Positions 1 to 7,920 of a DNA stretch of 64,000 nucleotides are shown here, piece by piece. Source of the DNA: Pseudonocardia autotrophica (GTDB lineage Bacteria > Actinomycetota > Actinomycetes > Mycobacteriales > Pseudonocardiaceae). A program made the position numbers and the translations under genes. Under the pieces are notes generated by a model. That model was not told the DNA's origin and ran no database searches. It was given only the letters and a program-made list of their open reading frames with translations. Every line of letters begins with the position of its first letter. The stretch's first letter is position 1. The stretch covers positions 5,704,001-5,768,000 of the forward strand of contig NZ_AP018920.1 in assembly GCF_003945385.1 (NCBI RefSeq). The letters run 5' to 3'.

Positions 1-283
1 GGCCGGAGTCCGGCTCGCTCGCGACGTAACCCAGGAACAACCGCAACGAGATCCCGCGAACGCGGCGGGTCGCCTCGGACAGACCGTCGTCGGCGAGCTT
101 GCCGAGCCACCGCTGGCACGTCCTCCGGTCGACGTCGGCGAGACTGGCCTCCGGATGGGTGGCGGCAAGCCACTGGGTGAACTGCCGCGCGCCGCGGACG
201 TAGACGACGATCGTCGCGTCGGTGACGTTGCCGGTGCGCAGCGACTCCGCCCACTCGTCCACCCAGTCGGACAACTCATCCAT
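1..283 (-). CDS. Tyrosine recombinase/integrase, N-terminal part (cut by window edge)
   Basis: The minus-strand frame opens with ATG at 283 (MDELSDWVDEWAESLRTG) and stays open to base 1, giving 94 residues. The predicted helices, with segments such as VVYVRGARQFTQWLAATHP and ATRRVRGISLRLFLGYV, look like the SAM-like core-binding domain that precedes the catalytic domain of phage-type integrases. The catalytic R-H-R-Y residues would lie outside the window, so activity cannot be judged. The gene is divergent from the methyltransferase at 351. It could belong to an integrated element extending to the left, or be a host XerC/D-like or orphan recombinase. No attachment site is recognisable inside the window. 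Confidence 0.6.
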   Translation of the reverse strand, partial: MDELSDWVDEWAESLRTGNVTDATIVVYVRGARQFTQWLAATHPEASLADVDRRTCQRWLGKLADDGLSEATRRVRGISLRLFLGYVASEPDSG

Positions 284-350
284 AGGGCCCAGGTTACCGT
301 GGCAAGTAACCCTGTGCGGAACCCTTGCGACAGAGATTCAGGACGGTGCA

Positions 351-1109
351 GTGCAAGAATCACCTGGTCAGAGCAGTTGCCTTCCGCTTACCGGCGAGCG
401 TACAGTTCCCGGTGTCTCACACGAGAACTACTGGTTCCGCCGGCACGAGATCGTCTACACCGCCATCGCGGACGACTGCGCCGGCGCCGTCGTGCTGGAG
501 GCCGGCTGCGGCGAGGGCTACGGCGCGGACCTGCTGGCCGGGACCGCACGCCGGGTGCTGGCGCTGGACTACGACGCCACGACGGTCGCGCACGTCCGCG
601 CCCGCTACCCCCGGGTGGCGGTGTCCCGGGCCAACCTGGTGGCGCTGCCGGTACCGGACGGCTCGATCGACGTCGTGGTGTCCCTGCAGGTCATCGAACA
701 CCTGTGGGAGCAGGAGCGGTTCCTGCGCGAGTGCCGCCGGGTGCTGCGGCCCGGCGGGACACTGCTGGTGTCGACGCCCAACCGGATCACCTTCTCCCCC
801 GGCCGGGACACCCCGCTCAACCCGTTCCACACCCGCGAGCTGGACCCGGCCGAGCTGGCCGGCCTGACCGCCGACGCCGGCTTCGACGACGTCGTCGTCC
901 GCGGGCTGCACCACGGCCCGCGGCTGCGCGAGCTCGACGCCCGGCACGGTGGGCTGATCGAGGCGCAGACCCGGCTGGCGCTGTCCGGCGCGCCGTGGCC
1001 CGCGGATCTCGCCGCTGACGTCGCCGCCGTGCGCAGCACCGACTTCGAGCTGCGCACCGACGATCTCGATGCCTCACTCGATCTGCTCGTCTCGGCGGTC
1101 CGCCGGTGA
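351..1109 (+). CDS. SAM-dependent methyltransferase of the MGLP cluster (Rv3030-like)
   Basis: This is a class I SAM methyltransferase of 252 residues. Motif I is VLEAGCGEGYG (residues about 48-58), followed by acidic motif II (LALDYDA) and a VVSLQVIEHLWEQ segment. The stretches LTGERTVP, ENYWFRRH and STPNRITFSPGRDTP match what I recall of M. tuberculosis Rv3030, linked to methylation in 6-O-methylglucose lipopolysaccharide biosynthesis. The open frame extends to 222, but I prefer GTG 351, which has AGGA about 8 nt upstream and places the conserved N-terminus correctly. The stop overlaps the next start (GTGA, 1106-1109), so translation is probably coupled to the GH57 gene. Substrate is inferred from context. 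Confidence 0.85.
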   Translation: MQESPGQSSCLPLTGERTVPGVSHENYWFRRHEIVYTAIADDCAGAVVLEAGCGEGYGADLLAGTARRVLALDYDATTVAHVRARYPRVAVSRANLVALPVPDGSIDVVVSLQVIEHLWEQERFLRECRRVLRPGGTLLVSTPNRITFSPGRDTPLNPFHTRELDPAELAGLTADAGFDDVVVRGLHHGPRLRELDARHGGLIEAQTRLALSGAPWPADLAADVAAVRSTDFELRTDDLDASLDLLVSAVRR

Positions 1110-2623
1110 CACCGGTCGGCACGTTCTGCCTGGTCCTGCACTCGCACCTGCCGTTGCTGGCCCGGCACGGGCGCTGGCCGGTCGGCGAGGAGTGGCTCTA
1201 CCAGTCGTGGGCACAGTCCTACCTGCCGGTGCTGGCGACCCTGCGCGAGCTCGCCGCGGAGGGCCGCGGCCAGCTCGCCACGCTCGGGATCACCCCGGTA
1301 CTGGCCGCGCAGCTCGACGACCCGTACTGCCTGCGCGGCGTGCACGACTGGCTGGGCGGTTGGACGCTGCGGGCGCACTCGGCGGCCGGCCGGCTGCCCG
1401 ATCTCGCCGCGCACGAGCACCGGGTGGCCGGCGCGGCGACCGCGGAGTTCGAGGCGCACTGGCGGCACGGCGGGTCGCCGGTGCTGCGGGGACTGCGCGA
1501 CAGCGGGGCCGTCGAGCTGCTCGGGGGACCCGCGGCGCACCCGTTCCAGCCGCTGCTGCGCCCGCGGGTGCGCGCCTTCTCGCTACGGGCCGGGCTGTCC
1601 GATCACGCGCTGCGGCTCGGCGGGCGACCGGCCGGGATCTGGGCGCCGGAGTGCGGCTACGCACCCGGGATGGAGGACGACTACGCCTCCGCCGGGGTGC
1701 GGCGGTTCCTGGTGGACGGTCCCGCGCTGCGCGGCGACACCGCGCTCGCCCGGCCGGTCGGCTCGTCCGACGTGCTGTGTGTCGGGCGCGACCTCGACGT
1801 CACCTACCGGGTCTGGTCGCCGCGCCGGGGCTACCCGGGCTCCCCCGAGTACCGCGACTTCCACACCTGGGACCACCCGTCCGGGCTGAAGCCGGCCCGG
1901 GTGACCGGCCGCCGGGTGCCGCCGGAGCAGAAGAAGCCGTACTCGCCGGAGCTGGCCGCGCGGGCCGTGCAGCGCGACGCCCGGGACTTCGTCGACACCG
2001 CAGTCGCCCGGCTGCGGACACTGCGCGAATCGACCGGCCGGCCGGCGATGACCGTCGCCGCGTTCGACACCGAGCTGTTCGGGCACTGGTGGCACGAGGG
2101 CCCGGACTGGCTCGCGGCGGTGCTGCGGCTGCTGCCAGAGGCGGGGGTCGAGGTCCGGACACTCGGCGGGGCGATCGACGACGGCCTGGTCGGCGAGCCG
2201 GTCGCGCTGCCCGAGTGCTCGTGGGGCTCGGGGAAGGACTGGCGGGTCTGGGCCGGGCCGCAGGTGTCGGACCTCGTGGCGCGGGGCGACGACGTCCAGC
2301 ACGACCTGCTGTCCGCCCTGGACACCGTCCGGCCGGGGGACGGGCCGATGCTGCGCCCCGACGTCCGGGACCCGCTGGCCGATCTGCTCGTCGACCAGGC
2401 GCTGCACGCGCTGTCCAGCGACTGGGCGTTCATGGTCACCAAGGACTCGGCCGCCGACTACGCCCGCTCCCGCTCCGCGACGCACGCCGGCCGGGTCGCC
2501 GAGCTGTCCGGCCTGCTGCGGGAGGGGCGCAGGCGTGCCGCGGAGCGGCGGATCGAGCGGTGGAGCGACGTGCCGCAGCCGACCTTCGGGCATCTCGACG
2601 CCCGGGACCTCGCAGGGCCCTGA
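1106..2623 (+). CDS. GH57 alpha-1,4-glucan branching enzyme-like protein (Rv3031-like)
   Basis: A 505-residue glycoside hydrolase family 57 protein. The N-terminal strand VLHSHLPLL is typical of the family. The nucleophile is expected at Glu182 in GIWAPECGYAP and the general acid at Asp321 in AFDTELFGHWWHEGP. In mycobacteria the homologue Rv3031 acts with Rv3032 on the glucan backbone of MGLP, so a cytoplasmic branching or hydrolytic role on methylglucose or ordinary glucan is likely. Start is GTG 1106, overlapping the upstream methyltransferase stop by 4 nt. Length matches the family. The next gene of the cluster is separated by 616 bp carrying three hairpin repeats, so the ancestral operon appears split here. 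Confidence 0.88.
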   Translation: MTPVGTFCLVLHSHLPLLARHGRWPVGEEWLYQSWAQSYLPVLATLRELAAEGRGQLATLGITPVLAAQLDDPYCLRGVHDWLGGWTLRAHSAAGRLPDLAAHEHRVAGAATAEFEAHWRHGGSPVLRGLRDSGAVELLGGPAAHPFQPLLRPRVRAFSLRAGLSDHALRLGGRPAGIWAPECGYAPGMEDDYASAGVRRFLVDGPALRGDTALARPVGSSDVLCVGRDLDVTYRVWSPRRGYPGSPEYRDFHTWDHPSGLKPARVTGRRVPPEQKKPYSPELAARAVQRDARDFVDTAVARLRTLRESTGRPAMTVAAFDTELFGHWWHEGPDWLAAVLRLLPEAGVEVRTLGGAIDDGLVGEPVALPECSWGSGKDWRVWAGPQVSDLVARGDDVQHDLLSALDTVRPGDGPMLRPDVRDPLADLLVDQALHALSSDWAFMVTKDSAADYARSRSATHAGRVAELSGLLREGRRRAAERRIERWSDVPQPTFGHLDARDLAGP

Positions 2624-2725
2624 GCCACCCGCCTGGTCCCACGGGTGGGGCACCGGTCGCGATGGCGCGCGCCTGACCGTCCCGGGGGCCGCCCCCACCC
2701 GCACCCGGGCCCGCCCGCGCGGCCG

Positions 2726-2790
2726 ATGATCCGCGTCTTGGGAGTGTGGGAGGCCGATAGGCGCCTGAGCACTCCCAAAACACGGATCAT
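2726..2790. repeat. Hairpin repeat, copy 1
   Basis: Arms of 21 nt (2726-2746 and 2770-2790) pair with two mismatches around a 23-nt loop. The arms begin ATGATCCGCGTCTTGGGAGT. The loop contains GAGGCCGATAGGCGCC, which recurs in copy 2 and, slightly changed, in copy 3. It lies 100 bp after the GH57 stop, so it could end that transcript, but three copies with conserved loops suggest a repeat family rather than a simple terminator. Confidence 0.85.
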
Positions 2791-2931
2791 GCTCGGGGGA
2801 CGGTCCCCGGGGCCCGGACCCGCGCCCGTCCGCCCGTGCAGCCCTTCCGCCGGCCCGCCTGTCGGCCCGTCGGCCCGTCGGCCCGTGCAGCCGCCCCGGC
2901 GCCCGCCTCCGCGCCCACGCCCACGCCCACG

Positions 2932-2996
2932 ATGATCCGCGTCTTGGGAGTTCAGGAGGCCGATAGGCACCCGAGCACTCCCAAGACACGGATCAT
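2932..2996. repeat. Hairpin repeat, copy 2
   Basis: Arms 2932-2951 and 2977-2996 pair with one mismatch; the loop holds AGGAGGCCGATAGGCACCCG. The left arm is identical to copy 1 over its first 20 nt. The flank just upstream is a short CCACGC tandem run. Confidence 0.85.
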
Positions 2997-3066
2997 GCTC
3001 GGAGGTCGGCCCAGGAGGACCAGAGCCGCGCCCGCCCCCGCCTGCCGGTGCCTGTGCCTGTGCCTG

Positions 3067-3143
3067 CCGATCAAGATCCGCGTCTTGGGAGTGTGCGAGG
3101 CCGTTAGACGCCCGAGCACTCCCAAGACGCGGATCTTGATCGG
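3067..3143. repeat. Hairpin repeat, copy 3 (perfect 27-bp arms)
   Basis: Arms 3067-3093 and 3117-3143 are perfect inverted repeats of 27 bp around a 23-nt loop (TGCGAGGCCGTTAGACGCCC then GAG). The arm tip differs from copies 1 and 2 (ATCAAGATCC instead of ATGATCC), and the change is compensated on the other arm, so the structure has been kept. It ends 96 bp before the GT4 start. Confidence 0.9.
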
Positions 3144-3239
3144 CGGGGGCGGGTCCGGCATCCCATGCCGGCCGGGCCTCGTCGCCCGTCGGCCGTACCC
3201 GGGGGTAACCGCCGGTACGGCGTTTGCCAGGATCTTCGG

Positions 3240-4484
3240 ATGCGGGTGCTGATGGTCAGCTGGGAGTTCCCGCCGGTCGTGGTCGGCGGGCTGGGCCGGC
3301 ACGTGCACGCGCTGTCCCGGGAGCTCGCCACGGCCGGGCACGACGTCGTCGTGCTCTCCCGGGCGCCCGCGGGCACCGACGCGGGCACCCATCCGAGCAG
3401 CGCGGAGACCGTCGACGGGGTCCGGGTGCTGCGCGTCGCGGAGGATCCTCCGCATCTGGAGTTCAGCACCGACATGGTGGCCTGGACCCTCGCGATGGGG
3501 CACGGACTGCTGCGGCACGCGCTGACCGCGCTGCTGCCGGGCTGGCGGCCGGACGTCGTGCACGCCCACGACTGGCTGGTGGCACATCCCGCGATCGCGC
3601 TCGCCGACGTCCTGGGCGTGCCGCTGGTCACGACGCTGCACGCCACCGAGGCCGGGCGGCACTCGGGCTGGCTGCCCGGGCCGCTGAACCACCAGGTGCA
3701 CTCCACCGAGTGGTGGCTCGCCCAACGGGCCGACGAGGTGATCACCTGCTCGTCCGCGATGCGCTCCGAGGTGGCCACCCTGCACGACCTCGATCCCGCT
3801 GCGGTTCACGTGGTGCACAACGGGATCGACCTGCGTCGATGGCGGTCCCGGGCCGCCGCGCCCGCGCCGTCCGCGAACGGACCGCGACTGGTCTACTTCG
3901 GACGCCTGGAGTACGAGAAGGGGGTGCAGGACCTGATCGCGGCGCTCCCGCGGATCCGGCGCAGGCATCCGGGGACCCGGCTGCTCGTCGCCGGGAGCGG
4001 CACTCAGCAGGAGATGCTCGAGACGCGGGTCGCCCAGCACCGGGTGCGCCGCTCGGTCGAGTTCCTCGGTCACCTGCCCGACGGCGAGCTGACCGCCCTG
4101 CTGCGGGTCGCCGACGCCGTCGTGCTCCCCAGCCGGTACGAGCCCTTCGGGATCGTCGCGCTGGAGGCCGCCGCGGTCGGGGCGACGCTGGTCGCGTCCA
4201 CCGCCGGTGGGCTCGGCGAGGTCGTCCGGGACGGTGAGACGGGGCTCGGCTTCGAACCGGGCGACATCCCGGGGATCGCCGACGCCGTCGATCGTGCGCT
4301 GGCCGATCCGCGCGCCGCGCGGCGCCGGGCCCGGGCGGCCAGGGCCCGGCTGCGCACCGACTTCGCCTGGCCAACGATCGCCGCCCGCACCGCGGCGATC
4401 TACGCCGCGGCACGGCCCGGGCCGGCGCAGAACCTCCCCCGTCCGAAGATCCCCACCGGGAACCTCTTCGACCGCACCCCCTGA
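3240..4484 (+). CDS. GT4 alpha-1,4-glucosyltransferase of the MGLP cluster (Rv3032-like)
   Basis: A 414-residue GT-B fold enzyme. The N-terminal MRVLMVSWEFPPVVVGGLGR matches the glycogen-synthase-like GT4 group, with the acceptor/donor loop GGLGRH, the segment VHAHDWLVAHPAIAL, FGRLEYEKGV in the donor domain, and an E-x7-E-type motif in EPFGIVALEAAAVG. The resemblance to Rv3032, which elongates methylglucose lipopolysaccharide and contributes to glycogen, is strong throughout. A longer frame begins at 3165, but ATG 3240 has AGGA 7-8 nt upstream and gives the family N-terminus. It converges on the acyltransferase 54 bp away. The donor (UDP- or ADP-glucose) cannot be read from sequence. Confidence 0.88.
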   Translation: MRVLMVSWEFPPVVVGGLGRHVHALSRELATAGHDVVVLSRAPAGTDAGTHPSSAETVDGVRVLRVAEDPPHLEFSTDMVAWTLAMGHGLLRHALTALLPGWRPDVVHAHDWLVAHPAIALADVLGVPLVTTLHATEAGRHSGWLPGPLNHQVHSTEWWLAQRADEVITCSSAMRSEVATLHDLDPAAVHVVHNGIDLRRWRSRAAAPAPSANGPRLVYFGRLEYEKGVQDLIAALPRIRRRHPGTRLLVAGSGTQQEMLETRVAQHRVRRSVEFLGHLPDGELTALLRVADAVVLPSRYEPFGIVALEAAAVGATLVASTAGGLGEVVRDGETGLGFEPGDIPGIADAVDRALADPRAARRRARAARARLRTDFAWPTIAARTAAIYAAARPGPAQNLPRPKIPTGNLFDRTP

Positions 4485-4538
4485 CACCCGCTCAGCAGGC
4501 CCGTTCCGCACCTCGGCGGGCTGGGCTACCGGGCCGGA

Positions 4539-5246
4539 TCAGGCGCTGTCGAGCCGGGCCCGCAGCGCCCGGTCGGCCTTGCGGGCCATGTCGGCGACCG
4601 CGGCGCGTTCGGCGGCGGCGGCCTCGTAGTCGGCGCGCCGATCCCGCACCACCCGGGCCGGGGTGCCGACGGCGATCGTGTCGGCCGGGATCTCCCCCCG
4701 CGCGACGCCGTGCGCGCCCAGCACCACGCCGGAGCCGATCCGGGTACCGCGCAGCACCGACGTCTTCACCCCGAGCCAGCAGCCCTCGCCGATCCGGACC
4801 GGGGCCTTGACGATGCCCTGGTCCTTGATCGGCCGGTGCACGTCCTCGGTGCGGTGGTCGAAGTCGGTCACGTACACCCAGTCGGCGACCAGGGTCGCCG
4901 CACCGACCTCGACGTCGAGATAGCAGTTGAGGGTGTTGTTCCGGCCGAAGACGACCTTGTCCCCGATCCGCATCGAGCCCTCGTGACAGCGCAGCGCGGT
5001 GCCGTCGCCGATGTGCACCCAGCGGCCGATCTCGAGCCGCCCGAAGCCGGGGCGGGCCTCGATCGTGACGCCCTTGCCGAGGAACACCATGCCGCGCAGC
5101 ACGACGTGCGGCGCCCGGATCCGCAGCACCAGCAACCGCCAGTAGCGCAACAGATACCAGGGAGTGAAGGCACGGTGGCGCAGGATCCAGCGCAGCGAGG
5201 TGAGCGTGAACAGCCGTGCCTGCTCCGGATCGTCCTGCGGTCGCAC
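4539..5246 (-). CDS. Left-handed beta-helix (hexapeptide) acyltransferase, Rv3034c-like
   Basis: A 235-residue protein with a helical N-terminus (about residues 1-50), then hexapeptide repeats such as IGDGTALRC, IGDKVVFGR, IGEGCWLG and IGSGVVLGAHGV, and a C-terminal helix rich in Ala and Arg. Asp-His-Arg in VTDFDHR may be the catalytic His region of this transferase class. Its place next to the Rv3030-3032 set mirrors mycobacterial Rv3034c, suggesting it puts acetyl or other short acyl groups on methylglucose lipopolysaccharide. Start is GTG 5246. The acyl donor and acceptor are inference from context. Confidence 0.78.
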   Translation of the reverse strand: MRPQDDPEQARLFTLTSLRWILRHRAFTPWYLLRYWRLLVLRIRAPHVVLRGMVFLGKGVTIEARPGFGRLEIGRWVHIGDGTALRCHEGSMRIGDKVVFGRNNTLNCYLDVEVGAATLVADWVYVTDFDHRTEDVHRPIKDQGIVKAPVRIGEGCWLGVKTSVLRGTRIGSGVVLGAHGVARGEIPADTIAVGTPARVVRDRRADYEAAAAERAAVADMARKADRALRARLDSA

Positions 5247-5328
5247 GGGAACGACCCTAGGCGTGTGTCCCGCCGCTGCGGCGGGTACCTACCCCCTCGT
5301 CCCGTACCCGACGCACCGGAGCGAACCC

Positions 5329-5544
5329 ATGAGCGACCGCCAGCACACCACCGACGGCCCCGACGACGGGACCGACGTCGGGACCGGCGAGCTGACCTCC
5401 GGCGGTGCGGGAACCGTCCGGGAGGAACGCGACCACGCCGGCAACCCGCGCAGCGGAGCGGGCACCGACGACTCCGGCGTCACCGACGCCGCCGCGCACG
5501 AGGTGACCGACGACGACGAGGACGAGCCGACCCGCAGCGAGTGA
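5329..5544 (+). CDS. Small acidic hydrophilic protein, unknown function
   Basis: A 71-residue frame from ATG 5329 with GGAG about 7 nt upstream. It is rich in Asp, Glu, Thr and Gly (TDGPDDGTDVGTGE, VTDDDEDEPTRSE), has no hydrophobic core or Cys and is probably disordered. Codon third positions are strongly G/C, supporting real coding. I recognise no family. It stops 16 bp before the nucleoside hydrolase start; that gene has its own -10-like hexamer, so co-transcription is uncertain. Confidence 0.6.
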   Translation: MSDRQHTTDGPDDGTDVGTGELTSGGAGTVREERDHAGNPRSGAGTDDSGVTDAAAHEVTDDDEDEPTRSE

Positions 5545-5560
5545 GCCGTAGGCTGCCCGG

Positions 5561-6475
5561 GTGCCCCGCCCGCTGATCATCGACACCGATCCCGGTGTGG
5601 ACGACGCCGTCGCGATCGTCCTCGCCCTGCGCAGCCCCGACGTCGACGTCCGCGCGGTCGTCGCCTCCTACGGCAACGTCGGGCTCGACCGGACGTTGCC
5701 CAACGCGGGCCGGCTGCTCGCGCTGGCCGGGCGTCCGGACGTCCCGCTCGGCACCGGCGCGGACCGGCCGTTGGTGCACCGGCTGGAGCGGCGGGCCACC
5801 CACGTGCACGGGATCGACGGCCTGGGCGGACGCGCCGCCGCGCTGCCGGAGCCGGTCGGGCCGGTGCCCGGGTCCGGGATCGCGCTGATGGCCCGGATCC
5901 TGCAGGAGGCGACCGAGCCGGTCACGATCGCCGCGATCGGCCCGCTCACCGACACCGCGCTGTTGCTGGCCGCCCATCCGGAGCTGGTGGAGCGGATCGA
6001 CCGGATCGTCGTCATGGGTGGTGCGATCGGCGGCGGCAACGTCACCGGCGCCGCCGAGTTCAACGTGCACGCCGATCCGGAGGCCGCGCACCGGGTGCTC
6101 ACCCAGACCGAGGTGCCGGTGGCACTGGTACCGCTGGGGACGACGCTGGCCTGCGCGGCAGGCCCGGAGTGGGTGGCCGCGCTGGCCACCGGCGACCCGG
6201 TGTGCGCCGAGCTCGCCGCGATGCTCGGCGGCTATCTCGACCGCACCGGCCACGACGCCGTCGCGCTGCACGACGCGATCGCGCTGCTGGACTGCGTCGC
6301 CCCCGGATCCCTCGTCGCGCAGCCGGTCCCGCTGGCCGTCGACACCGGGTTCGGCCCGGCGCGCGGCGCCACCGTCCCGGGAGGCGGGCCGGAGCCGGCG
6401 TCCACCGTGGACGTGCTCTCCACGCCGGACGTCCCGGCGGTGCTCGACGCCGTGCTGGACCGGTTGCGCGACTGA
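5561..6475 (+). CDS. Inosine-uridine-type nucleoside hydrolase
   Basis: A 304-residue enzyme of the IunH/RihA family, hydrolysing the N-glycosidic bond of ribonucleosides in purine/pyrimidine salvage. The N-terminal IIDTDPGVDDAVAI is the calcium-binding motif; ITIAAIGPLTDTALLL-like and VVMGGAIGGGN segments are the next conserved blocks; AEFNVHADPEAA supplies further active-site residues; the late Asp is in HDAIALLD. Start is GTG 5561. There is no Shine-Dalgarno, but TAGGCT at 5549-5554 lies 6 nt before the start, the arrangement of a leaderless transcript. Base specificity cannot be told. Confidence 0.9.
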   Translation: MPRPLIIDTDPGVDDAVAIVLALRSPDVDVRAVVASYGNVGLDRTLPNAGRLLALAGRPDVPLGTGADRPLVHRLERRATHVHGIDGLGGRAAALPEPVGPVPGSGIALMARILQEATEPVTIAAIGPLTDTALLLAAHPELVERIDRIVVMGGAIGGGNVTGAAEFNVHADPEAAHRVLTQTEVPVALVPLGTTLACAAGPEWVAALATGDPVCAELAAMLGGYLDRTGHDAVALHDAIALLDCVAPGSLVAQPVPLAVDTGFGPARGATVPGGGPEPASTVDVLSTPDVPAVLDAVLDRLRD

Positions 6476-6504
6476 CCGTCCGGCGGGCCCGATCCGGCGT
6501 ACCG

Positions 6505-7125
6505 CTACGCCAGCCCGTGCTCGATCGCGTACCGGACCAGCGCACCCCGGCCCGGCACGTCGAGCTTGCGCAGCAACCGCTGCACATGGTTCTCCACGGT
6601 GCGCGGCGAGAGCACCAGCCGGGCCGCGATCTGCCGCGCCGTCAGCCCCTCGACCACCAGGCGCAGCACCTCGGACTCACGCGGGCTCAGCTCGGGCACC
6701 GGCCGGGCCGGCGTCACCATCGACTCCAGTACGACCGCGGCCAGCCCCGGTGAGAACGCCGGACGACCGGCCAGCGCGGCCCTGGCGACCGGGAGCAGCT
6801 CGACCGGGTCGTCGGTGGTCGCGACCCCGGTCGCCCCCGCCCGGACGGCGTCGAGGACCAGTTCGTGCTCCGCTCCCGGCGCCGCGACGGCGAGCACCGG
6901 GACGGCCGGGACGCGTGCGACGACGGCCGCCACGGCGGCCAGCCCCACCGCGCGGGAACCGGCCAGGTCGACGATCACCAGCGCCGGCCGGACCCGGACG
7001 ACGGCGGCGGCGACCGCCTCCGCCGGGCCCGCCGCGGTGCGGCCGAGCACCGGCCATCCGCGCGGCACCGGCGGGTCCCCCACCACGACCGAACCGGCCT
7101 CCCGCTCGTCGGTGTCGTGCTGCAC
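6505..7125 (-). CDS. Atypical LuxR/NarL-type response regulator
   Basis: A 206-residue regulator. The C-terminal 65 residues are a clear LuxR helix-turn-helix (SPRESEVLRLVVEGLTARQI, then LSPRTVENHVQRLLRKL). The N-terminal half has the receiver outline, with the phospho-acceptor position kept as Asp in LVIVDLAG. However, the usual N-terminal Asp pair is reduced to one Asp, and the conserved Lys is replaced within GATGVATTDD. It may therefore be phosphorylation-independent. No kinase adjoins it. The output domain closely resembles that of the NarL-type regulator at 7921, so the two may be paralogues. The start is GTG 7125. Confidence 0.82.
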   Translation of the reverse strand: MQHDTDEREAGSVVVGDPPVPRGWPVLGRTAAGPAEAVAAAVVRVRPALVIVDLAGSRAVGLAAVAAVVARVPAVPVLAVAAPGAEHELVLDAVRAGATGVATTDDPVELLPVARAALAGRPAFSPGLAAVVLESMVTPARPVPELSPRESEVLRLVVEGLTARQIAARLVLSPRTVENHVQRLLRKLDVPGRGALVRYAIEHGLA

Positions 7126-7171
7126 CCGTCGTTCCCCGTTCCTCCCGATTCACCCGGACGGCACAGCTTGC

Positions 7172-7215
7172 CATGATCCGTTCGATTGAAATCGGCTATC
7201 CCAAAATCCGGACGC
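7172..7215 (-). promoter_or_regulatory. AT-rich segment, possible promoter of the LuxR-type regulator
   Basis: This is one of the few AT-rich stretches in the window, lying 47-90 bp upstream of the regulator start. On the minus strand it reads TTTTGGGATAGCCGATTTCA and onward. A TTGGGA box could serve as -35, but no convincing -10 is seen at the right distance. Confidence 0.3.
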
Positions 7216-7224
7216 CCGATCCCG

Positions 7225-7833
7225 TCAGACGGACGCGATGGCGCGGCGACGGTGCCGGACCACCCGGCGCGCGATACCGGCCGCGCCGCCCACGAGCAGC
7301 GCGAGCAGGAATCCGGCGAGCAGTGACAGCAGCGGATCGCCGTGCGTGAACGGGCCGACGATCACCCCGATACCGGTCATCCAGCTGCTCCAGACCAGCG
7401 AGCTCGCCAGCGTCGCAGGCACGAAGGCGCGCAGCGGCAACCGGACCCGGCCGGCCGCCGTCACGCTCGCCAGCCGGCCACCGGGGATCAGCCGGGTCGC
7501 GACCAGCGCGACGATCGGGCGCCGGTGCAGGTGGCGGCGCACCCAGGCACCGAGTCCGTCGTCGCGCCGGACACCGCCCACCACCCGGTTCGACGACCGG
7601 CCGGCGCCGTAGAGCAGGGCATCGCCCAGCAGCGACCCGACCAGTGCCGCGCCGAAGAGCGCGACGATCCGCAGGCCGTCACCGTCGGCGAGGGCCGACG
7701 CCGTCGCACTGAACAGCACCGGCTCGCTGGGCACCAGCGGCAGCGGCCCGTCACAGATGACGGCCAGCGTGATCAGCGGGAGCAGCCAGGGGCTGTCCAG
7801 CACGTACCCGATCAGCGTGGTCGGGTCGGTCAC
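7225..7833 (-). CDS. DedA family membrane protein
   Basis: A 202-residue integral membrane protein with 4-5 hydrophobic segments: residues about 15-35, 50-75, 125-150 and 160-190. The order is that of DedA/VTT proteins, including the re-entrant segment LVGSLLGDALLYGAGR and the RLIPGGRLASVTAAG loop with conserved Arg and Gly. DedA proteins are undecaprenyl-phosphate or phospholipid flippases/transporters in several bacteria; the substrate here is unknown. Start is GTG 7833, with GGAG 9 nt upstream on its strand. A second DedA gene lies at 26924. Confidence 0.85.
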   Translation of the reverse strand: MTDPTTLIGYVLDSPWLLPLITLAVICDGPLPLVPSEPVLFSATASALADGDGLRIVALFGAALVGSLLGDALLYGAGRSSNRVVGGVRRDDGLGAWVRRHLHRRPIVALVATRLIPGGRLASVTAAGRVRLPLRAFVPATLASSLVWSSWMTGIGVIVGPFTHGDPLLSLLAGFLLALLVGGAAGIARRVVRHRRRAIASV

Positions 7834-7920
7834 GGAGGATCTCCTACCGGGGAGCGGGGGTGGGGCCGAGTCTGCCGGTCGTCGTGACCTGATCGTGATC
7901 CGGGTCCCCGATCCGCACCG

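Noticed and set aside
2645..3252. Short frames on both strands across the hairpin repeats
   Set aside because: Their shared peptides are simply the hairpin arms translated; no ribosome site and no conserved protein.
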